From: Xiphias gladius
Taxonomy: Eukaryota > Chordata > Actinopteri > Istiophoriformes > Xiphiidae
DNA length: 64,000 bases
NCBI RefSeq assembly: GCF_016859285.1
Contig: NC_053415.1
Span: 4,546,001 to 4,610,000, forward strand
Direction: 5' to 3'
In this document: piece by piece, positions 23,303 through 34,472 of the stretch
Layout: every line of letters starts with the position of its first letter
Position numbering within the stretch: the stretch's first letter is position 1
The notes under the pieces: model-generated
Database searches by the model: none
Seen by the model: the letters and a program-made list of their open reading frames with translations, nothing else
Told to the model about the DNA's origin: nothing
Translations under genes and position numbers: made by a program

Positions 23303-24488
23303 AGAGGTCAACTCTGCAGCCAGAGGTGGTCACAAGTCCAATGTCTCCATGAATCTGACACGGGATTTTAATATGTGAATCTAGTACTTTAATCTGGTTT
23401 TGAGCATTTGCCAGGCTAAAGTAGGGTGTCATATGGAACAGTTTCCACAAACTTAAAATAGCAATCAGCAGGTAACATGTCAGAAATCAGACTTTGCTAT
23501 TTTATTTTCAGCATTATTTACTGAAACAAAGATGTTGGAATTCTCTTATAGAGGAGGACACTCTGCCATTTGATTCTATCTTTTCAATGGAATTATTAGT
23601 GATCATCAGTGACAAAGTAGGATTGATGTATCTCCTTGAAGGCTAATCTATAAATTTACCAAGAAATTAGAAAACTACTAAGAAACAGGGACTGTCATAA
23701 CAGTCCACGTTGCCCACAATGAAAAATTTAAGTTAAGGTAAGATGTCTGCCTGCATTTATTTCTGTTCTTATGCCTAACGTGCAATTCTACAAGTGAAGT
23801 CTTTATGATTTATTTCCCACAAGCTTTATAATTGTAATTATAATAATATCTTGTAATGTAGGAAAATGAAGGATTGCTGCATGTGTAGAATGTCTAAATA
23901 TACCCGTTTTCCTTTAAATGTAGGCCTACTGTACATCCAGATGTAACAGTCCCTTTGAAATAACTGAAAGTGTCCACATTTTTAAAATGCAATGATAGAA
24001 TATGAAATAATGCTACATATCAGTATTACAAATGTATTATTATAAAGTACTCATAGCTTTGCATCATGTTGGTTAATTTACAATTAAGTGCGTCCTTGAG
24101 TCCTTTGTGGTGCGTCCGTGAGTTCTTTCTAAGAACTTTACGAATGTACAAATTCCACAAGGTAGGTTTCTTTATAATGTACATGGTTGTAAATACACGC
24201 TATACATTTTCCGAATGGCTGAACCACTGATTAAAATTGATTTACAAACATGTGTGACTCATTTATTGTTCATTTATTCACTGTATTAAGTTTTTTTATC
24301 AATCACAAATACTCCATTCAGTCCATATTCCCTCCCCTAACAATATGTACCAATGTGTTTTATTAGCCTTTTACAAGACAATGAAATCAAGTGGTGAAAT
24401 ATAAATATTTACAGATATGTCAGTGTTAACAGTGATAGACTTCTATAATTTGAATTGAACACTGCTTTGACAGTACTGTGCCCTCTCG
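23303..24488. other. Shared 3' region between convergent PLCD4 and ZNF142
   Basis: Between the two stop codons lie only 1186 bases of AT-rich sequence. For PLCD4 (+) the best polyadenylation hexamer I see is ATTAAA at 24230-24235. For ZNF142 (-) there are AATAAA signals on the minus strand at 24262-24267 and 24273-24278. The two mRNAs therefore probably end within tens of bases of each other or overlap. No repeat or RNA gene is recognised. Confidence 0.55.
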
Positions 24489-27400
24489 TCAGTGTTTTGT
24501 CTCACTGTCTTCCCCACTTTGCACAACCTCTTCAACTACTACTACTGCCACGTCATTGGCTTTTCCCTCTTCCTCCACTCCTGCTGCTCTCTCATCCAGT
24601 GTCCCCTGCAAGGCCTCCTTCAGGGTCAGGCTAACAGCCTCAGAGTCTCTCATCACCCCCTGCTCTACTGACATCTCCGGGTGGTGTCTTTGCAAATGCT
24701 TGACCACTTGGAACTTCTGTTTGGCCCTATAGGAGCAGTGGCGACAGCAGAAAGGTTGCTGCTTGGTGTGAGAGAGGTAGTGATGTCTGAGACCTGCCGG
24801 CCACCGGAAGGCTTTGTGGCACATTCCACACGTGTACGGTCGATCATCACTGTGCTGCCGCTGGTGGGTCTTCAGTATGAAACTAGTCTTGAAGGCTTTG
24901 CCACATTTTTCACAGACGTAAGGGCGCATGTCGCAATGCTGTGTGTCCCGGTGGGCACGTAGGGCATCTGCTCTGTTGGTGCGGTACTCACACTCATTAC
25001 AGGCATATGGCTTCTCTCCTGCAGAGAATAAATATATGTTTTGGTTTTCTCAGGAGTATGAAATTGTACACATTAATTTGTAAACTACCCCTACAAAACC
25101 AAATTCAGATAATGGTTTTAAAAACTTGCAAACATAAAAAAAAAATTGTTACAAAAACATGCAAGCAAAGATGTGTTACTAATCTTGCTGAGAAGTAATA
25201 ATGATTTACATAAGTAGTCTGCTTCATATTTATAAGATTTTATCAGTTTTTGTGGAAAAGGAGACTGAACCAGGCATTCAAGCCCACAAAATCATTAAGT
25301 AGTTCCCTTATCTATCTGATACCTGTGTGTTTGGTCATGTGGTACTTCAGCTGAGTCGCCCACTTGCATTTGTAGCCGCACTCTGGACAAAGGTACTTCT
25401 TCTCTTCTTGGTGAACCCTCATATGAAGCTATGGTAGAAAAATTATTATAAAACAAAGAAATATAAAAGAACATTTATCATTTTCTTTGTGCTTCGGTTT
25501 TGGGAAATCCTGTCAATGTCATATTTTACTGACCCACAAAAACAGAGAAACTACAGAAGCAGTGAATTTGAGTAAAAAGGGTTCTTGCTGGCTGACAAAC
25601 TGCATAGCAGATGGGAAGGTTGTAATGCCTATGCTTCCATTGATGCTATTATAGGCAGATTATTTTACTCAAAAAAATCAGTGCCATAGAACATAACACT
25701 GAAAAAAATGAGGACACTGCCTTTGGACAATGTTTGAGGAATGCAAGGGATTACAAACAAAATACAGTCTGTAATCTTTCCTTTCCATTATAACTAGTTT
25801 GTTTAAAAACAAAAAAACTCCAAACAAATAAATAAGTAATAAAATAATAAATACATAAAATAACGTTCCTTTTTACTTATTCGCAGTTCATCGCTTGCAG
25901 GAATTAAATGCATCTCTGTATTTCTAGGTGTGTGTCTATCCATCTACTATTAATATCTACATCCAAATCAATGTAACAAAGTCATTTCCAATTCAACACC
26001 TTTAAAAGTGTTTTTCAGGCAGTTTGACCAAACCAAACTTCATGAATTAACTCCGCAAATGCTGTTCCCATGCAAAAGGAGAGTTGGGCATGGGGTTAGC
26101 CACCCCACCCAAGAAAAAAATCCCTAACTACAGAGGTGCAAACATGATCTCAAAAGACGTCTACCGTGTGAGGAGACGAGACTTCTTCAAGAAGAATTCT
26201 GTGACCATGTGGTACAAGCAGGAAGTCTCTGGAAACCACAAGGCCGACCACCCTTCTTTTGACCAGCAAAATTAATATTGGAACACTGAACATGAGGACC
26301 ATGTTTGTAGCTGGAAAATCTGCACAGTTAGCAGCAGAGATGAAAAACTACAACCTTGATCTGCTGGACATCTGCGAAACAAATGGATACAGTCAGGACA
26401 GAAGAGACTGATGACAGTAGAGATGCTGCTATACTCTGGACATGAGGAGAACGATAAACCACCACACACCCAGGGAGTTGCCTTGATGTTGTCAAGAACA
26501 GTGCAGAGATCACTGCTTGGGAAGCACAGGGCCCTATAATTATCACTGCACTGTTCAGAAACAAGAACAAGATGATCAACATGAAAGTTGTCCAGTGCTA
26601 TACCCCAACAAACGAAAGTGATGAGGAAACTAAGGAACAGTTCTATAACAGACTACTAGAGCATTGTGGAAGACTGCGGATGTCAACATCCTAATGGGGT
26701 ACTTCAACGGCAAGATTAGTAATGACAACCCCAGATAGGAGGAGGTATTGAGATACTTAGAATCAGAGCGATGAACAAGAAAAGTGAGAAATTTGCAGAC
26801 TTGTGTGCATTGAAAAATGTGGTCATTGGAGGAAGCAGATTTCCCAATAGGAAGATACAACAGGAAACTTCAGTATTGCTAGACCACTTGACAGTAAACC
26901 TTACAGACCACATCTGTATCACCAAGAAGTTTTGTAGGTCTTTGCAGGATGTGGGAGTGAAAAGAGGAGAGGGCATGGCATCTGACCATCAGTTATTGTT
27001 GGCCAAGCTGAAGTTCAAACCAGATTCTTGAATTGTAATTTAACCAACTAAAAGTTTTCCTTGTTGCCAAGTAAATACTCTCTCCTGCAAAAATAAGAAT
27101 ACAAAATACACCAAATTGCATCATTTTCCATCGACAACAACACTTTTAAGGATGTGTGTTTGAGGTTTTATCATCCAATAAACTTTGAGCTTACCTTCAA
27201 CCTAGATGGATCAGCGCAAGTGTAACTGCACTGCTCACAGCTGTAAGGCTTCTCCCCAGTGTGTATGCGAATGTGCCATGTGATCTTCTGCTTGTTCCGG
27301 GTTGAATACTCGCAGTCTGTGCATTTGTACAGACGCTTGCCTCCATGTGAACGCAGATGCTGCTCTAACACCAGCTGATGCCGACAAGCAAACTGACAAA

Positions 27401-30400
27401 TGCTGCACTTGAGAGGCTTGTCCTCCAGAGATCCCTCCTCATGTTCATTCAGAAGGTGTTGAGCTAATAGCTGCCTTGTTTTAGTAGCAAAGGGGCACAG
27501 CTGACACTGATGTGCCAGATGGGTTCTCTGATGAATCTCCAGACTTTCCTTTGTCTCAAAAGACTCCTGGCAGGTAGTGCACTTTATTTGACGGTGCTTG
27601 CTTTGTTGGTGGGTCTTCAGTTTTTCCTTGCTGCTACATGTGTAGTCACACTGCTTGCATGAGAAACAGACTTGGAGCTGGTGCACACGTTTACAGTGAT
27701 TTCTTAGTGCAATTTCTGAACTAAAGTGAGCCTCACAATGAGTGCAAGCATGCTCTAACTCCCCTGTGTGGCACCTGAGGTTGTGCCGCCTTACATCATC
27801 AAGTGTAAAGCCACTGAAGTCACACAGTGAGCAGAAGTGAGTAGGCTGTTTATCGTGGATACGCATCTTGTGTTGACGCAATTTGGACACAGCCCCAAAG
27901 GTCTTGTCACACATATCACACTTGTGACGACCGATTCCTGTATGAAGAGACTCATGCTCATCCAAGCGATAGTGCCTTGTGGTGGCAAAAGGACAGTATC
28001 GGCAACGGTGAGGCCTTACACCTTTGTGTTTGAGGGAGACATGTTGCGCCATGCATCGTTCTTGCTTACAGGTGAAAGTACAGTCCTTACAATGCAAATG
28101 ATTAGGTTTAGCAACATCAAACTTCTTTTTTTTATGAACATACAGAATGTGATGGGTCAAAGAAATTTTAGATTTAAATACAAATGAACACATGGTGCAT
28201 TGGACTTCATCTGGCTTCATGCAGCCTCTCTTTTTATGCCTGTCTAATGCTGTTTTCCGATTGCACCTAAATGCACAGCTTGGACAAGAGAAAATGTGTA
28301 CTTTCTGCTCGGTTCTTCCATTGTACTCATCCACCAAGCCTTCTTTTTCTTTGACTGACTCATTATAACACTTATTCACTTGTGAAAGGATCTGATTCTC
28401 TCTTTTCATAAAATTTTTTTGGCAGGTTGAGAGGTGCCGCTCAACTGTTGCAAGCTTGACTGATGAAAAATTGCACAGCTTGCATTTAAACTTCCCATCT
28501 TTTTTAGTGTAAAGGGACTTTTTTTGCAGTGATACTCCTCTGTCTTTGTTATGTGAACCTATTTGTTTTTTCATAAGCTTGACTTTCAAAAGCTTATTTA
28601 TCCTAGTTTTGCATTGCTGATGTCCTGGTTCAGTTGATGTAGAGGCAATATCATCAAAGCCTTCACAGACTGTTAAATGAGATGTACTTACTTCCTCTTG
28701 AAATTCCTGAGCATTTGAGTCTATGGATTTTTTGGATCCCTCCTTACCCTGACTAGAGCTCTCCCCTATAGCTAGACATATATTTGAAATGCCTACAAAT
28801 GTCCTTGCATTTCGCGGAAGTGCTGGACACTTCTTTGCAATGTGACTATCGATGCCTCGCCTCTGTTTGAACTGCGCACCACAGGCCTGGCACTTGTGTT
28901 CCCTTATCCTTCCACGGCACAAAGCCTGGCAGTGGTACTTCAAAGTGGTCTCCTCGAAGGTTACATAAGAGCACTTGGCACAGCGATAAACGTCTTTAGT
29001 CGGTACCACAAGCAACTGCACCCGTCCCTCCAAAACCATGGATTCTGCTTGGTCCTTGTCGTGCTTCTTCATAGCTTTCAGATGGACATCAGATTCTAAC
29101 GGCTGGTTTTGCTCAGATGGCAAAATGGAACTGATTTCTTCACCATCACTCTCCACTTCAGGTGTTTGACACTTCCCAGGCTCAACTGGTTGACTGTTTG
29201 AACTATTCAAAGGATTATAGTTGTCGTCTAAGTCATCTAGTGCACACTTTTCATGTGGAATTGCTACATTATCTTCCTCTAATGAACTCGTAGATGTAGA
29301 GAAGTCTGCCTTTTCTTGAGATGTATCAGAAATGGCTGTTCTTGGACTTGGATTTGCACAGTTTTCCTCTGGATTTTGCAGTGAGGGGGTTTGATAATCT
29401 GTGGTAGATAGTGTAGTTAAAATAAGAGTACAGTACTCCTCTGGGCTGTTCACAGATGGAGGACTGTCTGAATTACCTTTATTAACAACCTCTTGAGAAA
29501 CAACTTCCAAAACCTTTACTGCATCCACAGTTTGTGATCCAGGTAAAGTTTCTTTGCTTGCACTGTGATCTGCTGCACCAAGAAGATCAGATCGTTCTCT
29601 TTGAGATGGTGGATGTCCTTTAGTGGATTGTTCAGACTGCTCATGAGTTGTTGAGCGCTTATTGTAAAAATCCTGCAAGAAATCTGTTGAGTTCCTCTCC
29701 TTCTCCTTTGCAGCGTAGTTCTCTAGCCATGCTTTGTCCCCAGGTATATACCCATGAGCTTTCTTCTTGTGCAGGAAGAGGCTGATGCTACTGAATGAGG
29801 AATAGAAACAGAGCGCACAGCGAAACTCTTTTAACTTGGTATGTTTGCAGTTCTCATGATTTTGAAGTGCTTGTCGGTAGCAGGTAGTGTAAGTGCAGTA
29901 TTTGCACTTATAGACAGATGACTGTTTCTCCTCTCCAGAATGTTTGGCCAACATGTGATTGCGAAGCTCATATTTGCGTTTGCAGGCATAAGCACAGATT
30001 TCACACATGAGTGATTTGGCTTGATGTCGTAATTTGTGGCTATTTAGCTGGTCCATGCGGTGACAACGATAGGGACACTGATCACACTGATACCTAGAAG
30101 AGAAGACAGGAAATATTATTGTATTTTTGTTTCTCTTCAAAACTTTCCACCATTGTTTTAGTCTTTTGCTTCACATTCTGATGACTGCCCAGCTATTTGT
30201 GAGCTTAACTGATTGTCCCTGCATCTCGCTGATATGTAGTGTGACTTTTTAAGCATATGGACTAACAACACTCCATAGAAACACAATATGCAGGGTAGCC
30301 ATCCTGCACCTGCAAAAGCATAGCTTAAAGAAAATACAGTATGTTCATGGCATCACAGATGGAACCAAAATAACAAGAAAGTCAGAGAGTTGTCAATCAG

Positions 30401-33214
30401 TCACAATTTGTACACGCTCGTACAGTCCTAAGAACAGCTCTAATCAGACTAAATAAGGAATAATACCTGTATGGATGTAGCAAGGACCTGTAGAGGACTT
30501 GAGCTAAATGCAATAAGGTCGCAGCATGCAGGACATGGTTTTAAACACAGCATCAGTTTTGATACATCTGTTTGTACACAGCAATGGCCCAACAATACCA
30601 GATAAAAATACTGTATATCCAAAAAATCAACCTGAGGTCTCCAGCATGTTTCCTCATATGGACATTCAGATAGTGCTTCCATTTAGTGACGTATCCACAT
30701 TCAGCGCACATGAAGTTCTTGTCATCAGAGTGAGTGAGCATATGCTTAGAGAGGTAGGACTCATCTCGGCACCTGAAATCACACAGGCTACATTTGTGGG
30801 GCTTCTCTCCTTTTAAAGAAAAAAAAAGAAATTGGGAGATGTAATGTCCAGAAGTAGTAGTACAGCAGTAGTACAGCTAACCACACAACAAATGTAAAAA
30901 CTGTGGATACTTATAAGGTGAAAATCTGATGACAAAACCTTTACAACATTAAAACTACTCCATCCTCACCACTGTGCATCAGCATGTGTCTCTTCAAGCC
31001 ACGTTTATGCGAGGTCACGTAGCTGCACTGAGAACAGCGATGGATCTTCTCGTTGCCGTGCAAATGTCCAACGTGCTGCTCAAACTCCACAGGGTTAAAT
31101 GTGATGAAGGAGCAAAAGTCACAGCAAAGCTTGTCATTCCCTGGGTGACCGTGCCGCTGGTGCTGGAGGAAAACAGTTTTATTGGAGCAAGAGAAATCAC
31201 ACTGCGAACAGTGATAGGCAAGGTGTGTCCTATAATGAGCCTCCATGTCCGTCTCTTTTTGGAAAATGGCACCACAGGCATGATGGCGACATTCAACTGC
31301 CTTGACACCGTGGACCTCAACAGTGTGTCTAAAAAGTTCTTTGCGCAACGAACTCTGGAAAGAACAAGCCTCTTGGAAGCAGGACATTGGCTTCCTGTCT
31401 GGTGGGATGTTGTGCGTCTTCATGTGAGCCTTAAGTGACCTGCTTTGGCGAAAGCTTTGACCACAGGTGGGGCAAGGATAGCTTTGACTGTTTATGCCAT
31501 TTTCTGCCTCATCAGCATGCATGCTGACCAGGTGCCGACGGATTGCGTTCCGCTCCACGGCAGAATATTCACACAAGTGGCAATGGTGAACCTTTTCACC
31601 TGCTTCACGAAGCTTGTGTATGCGTAGCTTGCTCTTGCTGGTGAAGTAGCGCTTGCAGTTGGGACACTGGAGACTGGGGTCAGGAAAATGTAAATGGAGG
31701 TGCTCCTGCAGGTGGGACCGCATTTTGAAGCAGCGCCGACACGTAGGGCAGGTGTGGGTGCGATAGATGTGCTCTCCACCCTCTGCAAGGTACTCTAATG
31801 GACAAGAACATATAACACGAATTTTGGGCAATGTGGCAAGGTTAGTAATTATGCTTCTTTGACACATTAGAAATATTTAAACAAGAATAACACATATTTT
31901 GTCTTTAGTACAGTTTTCTCTCCTCTGGTGTTTCCTGGTGCTGTCATTTGCTGCCACTGCTTCTCTTCAATCAAAACTGCTCTAAGTAGACCAAAATAGC
32001 TACTGCACTATAACCCAGTTGGCCTTTTTCACAGAAGACATGTTGACGAATCACAGCAGAAAAAGCACAGTTGTAAATGAGAAGAGGAAAGATGGCTGTA
32101 TTCCATTTAGCTGCTCCAGTTTCAGGGTCCTGGTGTTGCACATGCCGATTCACTGTCACACTATCATGACTTTACTGGGACTTTTCCTACTAGGAAAAGT
32201 CTAAATGTCCACTGTGAAAACGGCCTATTACACCTCCAACTGTAACTTTCTGCATTCCTGTCTTGCATTAGAAGGCAATCACTTTCACACTTGATTTTGC
32301 TGCTACAACTGCAATAACTGTATTTTAAATTCCAATTTTGCATATGTAAATTAGCAATTGCTCACTATAATCTGCCAAGCAGAATGGTGTATCTACCTTT
32401 GGATTTCAGTGGTGCACTGTCTACTTCTGGAGGATTGTCTCTTCCATTGGCCTTTCTTGCTATTTTAATATTGTGCCCTTTCCTCTCAGGCTGTTCCTTG
32501 TGCTCGTCTTCTGGGACATAAATTGGGTTGGATTTCAGTTTTCTTTTTGGCCTGCCGGACACCTGAGGCTGATGGCTTCCAGTAGTACATACAGTTGTGG
32601 ACGCAGGCTCGTTCCCTATGAAACAAATGTGGCAAAATTTTAATGTTAAATCTACTTAAGATCAATCACAAAGCGGTAGAGCGATGGGTTTGTGTAAGAT
32701 AACATTCTCCATACAGTATCTGTTTACCTTGAGCACAAGCTGGAAGATGGTTGTGCTCCAAGAGGTGGTCACTCAGCTCCTTTAAGTGTTCAGTGACAAA
32801 CTGACAATGAAAGCAGCTGAAGGGCATGTGGCCCCACAAGTGTCTCTCCATCTCACCCTGTGTGGGCAGTGACACTTTGCAGTCTTGGAAGGGGCAAGGA
32901 ATGAGAGTAAGACGATGAGTGGACGTCAGATGGGCTTGATATTCCTGGTGGTCTGTGCTGCTGAACTGGCAGCCTTGCTCAGTGCAGGGGAAGAGACCTC
33001 TAGTGTCGTGTCCACTGTGAATCATTTTGAAGTGGTGTCTCAGAGCACTTGGCTTGGAAAAGACCTCATTGCACTGGGAGCATTTGTAGCTGGCCAACTG
33101 TCCTTTACTGGATGGAGCGGTCACCCTCTTTGAACAGGGGTGAGAGACAAATATGTCATGGTCTGAGAAACTCTGTCCACATTTTTCACATCGATGAGGT
33201 TTGACTATCTCCAT
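24489..33214 (-). CDS. znf142: Zinc finger protein 142, 7 coding exons
   Basis: ZNF142 is a large C2H2 zinc-finger protein of the nucleus, thought to regulate transcription. Minus-strand exons in order: 33214-32728, 32615-32397, 31794-30970, 30809-30632, 30093-27195, 25428-25323, 25018-24489. Phases all join, giving about 1747 aa. I count about forty C2H2-type units: five in exon 1, nine in exon 3, two in exon 4, about twenty in the giant 2.9-kb exon 5 and the rest in the last two exons, several in degenerate C2HC form. Exon 2 is a low-complexity linker with an AT-hook-like SGRPKRK. Residues about 685-938 form an acidic, Ser/Thr-rich linker. The last 60 residues are acidic and valine-rich. 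The start ATG (MEIVKPHRCEKCGQ) follows an acceptor at 33219; a 5' non-coding exon probably ends at 33616 (GTAAGT donor). The identity also rests on position between PLCD4 and BCS1L. Confidence 0.93.
26070..27035 (+). mobile_element. Decayed non-LTR retrotransposon (LINE) fragment, endonuclease part
   Basis: Lying in ZNF142 intron 5, antisense to the gene, this piece translates in broken frames to parts of an AP-type endonuclease: TLNMRTMFVAGKSAQLAAEM then LDLLDICETN near the start, MKVVQCYTPTNESDEE in the middle and DHICITKKFCRSLQDVGVKR then SDHQLLLAKLKFK at the end. These are the metal-binding and DNA-cleaving modules of RTE/L2-type LINEs (subfamily uncertain). Stop codons and frameshifts break it, and no reverse transcriptase follows. 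It is dead. Confidence 0.75.
32020..32226. mobile_element. MITE with inverted ends (ZNF142 intron 2)
   Basis: The ends are ggcctttttcacag on the left and, inverted, ggccgttttcacag on the right. The middle contains catttagctgctccagtttc and actaggaaaagtctaaatg. A second, longer copy is present at 42374-43231. The imperfect terminal inverted repeats and short length mark a non-autonomous DNA transposon, perhaps hAT-like. Confidence 0.7.
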
Positions 33215-34472
33215 TGTGCCTACAAAAACAAACAAACAAACAAAAAAAGAGCACTGCATTTAGTTACAATGTGACAGACTTAAAAATGACGTGACAGACA
33301 TATGTAATTTATGCTCATGTTTTGTTACTATTTTATAATATCCTGAGTGCACTAGGTACATACAGCATATATATTAACAGTTTGTTATTATTCACATAGG
33401 TTTTAGCTGTCGGAGGGTTGCTAGCTATAGTACCAATTTTTTTTAAAAATGTATTTAGTCCGTAATAAAGTAAAAAAAACAACATTCCTGTGAAGACTGG
33501 AATTGTGTTGTAACTATATTATAATGACGCGTAATAACATATATATCTAACAAAGCATCCCTGACGCAATCACACGAAAACATTTTCCTGCATTTCAATA
33601 CATTACGTTACTTACAATACAGGTAGAATTTCGACCGACTGCCCGGATTTTCGCAGTGCCTTCTATCTGAAAAACACAGCATCAACGTTTATCAGTTTAG
33701 CAGTATGGCTGACGTATCCAGCTCGTAAAACCGCATTTACTGCTTGTTACTGCTTGTTGCTTAGAGGTCTTTCTTAATTTATACTAAGTGTCCGCATCGG
33801 AAGTTATACCTACGATTTATGATAATATAATCTGGTATCTATTCGCTACCAGCATCGCCATTAACGCTAGCTGAGCTAACATTAGCTTCTTGTGATTTTG
33901 GTCGCAAAATGTTCAAGTCTCAGTTACTGGGAGCAATTAATTTCAGCTGTTGCGGGTGATATAGTAAACTGCACACACTATATTATCTACCAACATGTTT
34001 GTCTACCTTAGCCGTTAGCCTAGCTTGCGAACAAAATGATGTGAAGATAACACTTAAAGGGTAGGGGAACCAATGTTTCTAGGCAGGCGAACAGTCGGAA
34101 TGGTATTTATCAAACACAGGAAATGTAGTGGAGGTCGCTGCCACTATTACACGAACCGAGAGTCATACATTGCCGACTTGGGGTTAGTAGTTGGCTGAAC
34201 GGTGCCGTTTACAGAGAAACGGTGTACATTGGAAGCGACCATGGTCACAAACTTGCGATATGTATAAAGACAAAGAATCGGGATATTTATTGTTTGACAT
34301 CATCGGAAGAAAACACCAGCTTTCATTAGATTGCCCAGCTTGGCTCATATCAAAACTATCTGGACTGTTTGACTGATCTGCAAATGAGTTTGCAATTTGC
34401 CTGTGCTCCTATAAAGTGTTATAACAGCTATATAGAGTCTGATTCCACTTGAAGAGTGCAGATATCAGCAAC
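33215..34472. promoter_or_regulatory. Head-to-head promoter region of ZNF142 and BCS1L
   Basis: The start codons of ZNF142 (-) and BCS1L (+) are 1258 bases apart. On the minus side an untranslated exon can be proposed ending at 33616, because a perfect GTAAGT donor follows it and an acceptor lies at 33220-33221. On the plus side the 5' UTR of BCS1L must lie between about 34100 and 34472. The section 33830-34250 has gctagctgagctaacattag and scattered CpGs, and no TATA box, as expected for a bidirectional housekeeping promoter. A CAAA(CAAA)n tract lies at 33223-33245. Confidence 0.5.

Noticed and set aside
27791-28187. Other open frames inside the giant ZNF142 exon, both strands
   Set aside because: They overlap the conserved zinc-finger frame and reflect its repeated codon pattern.
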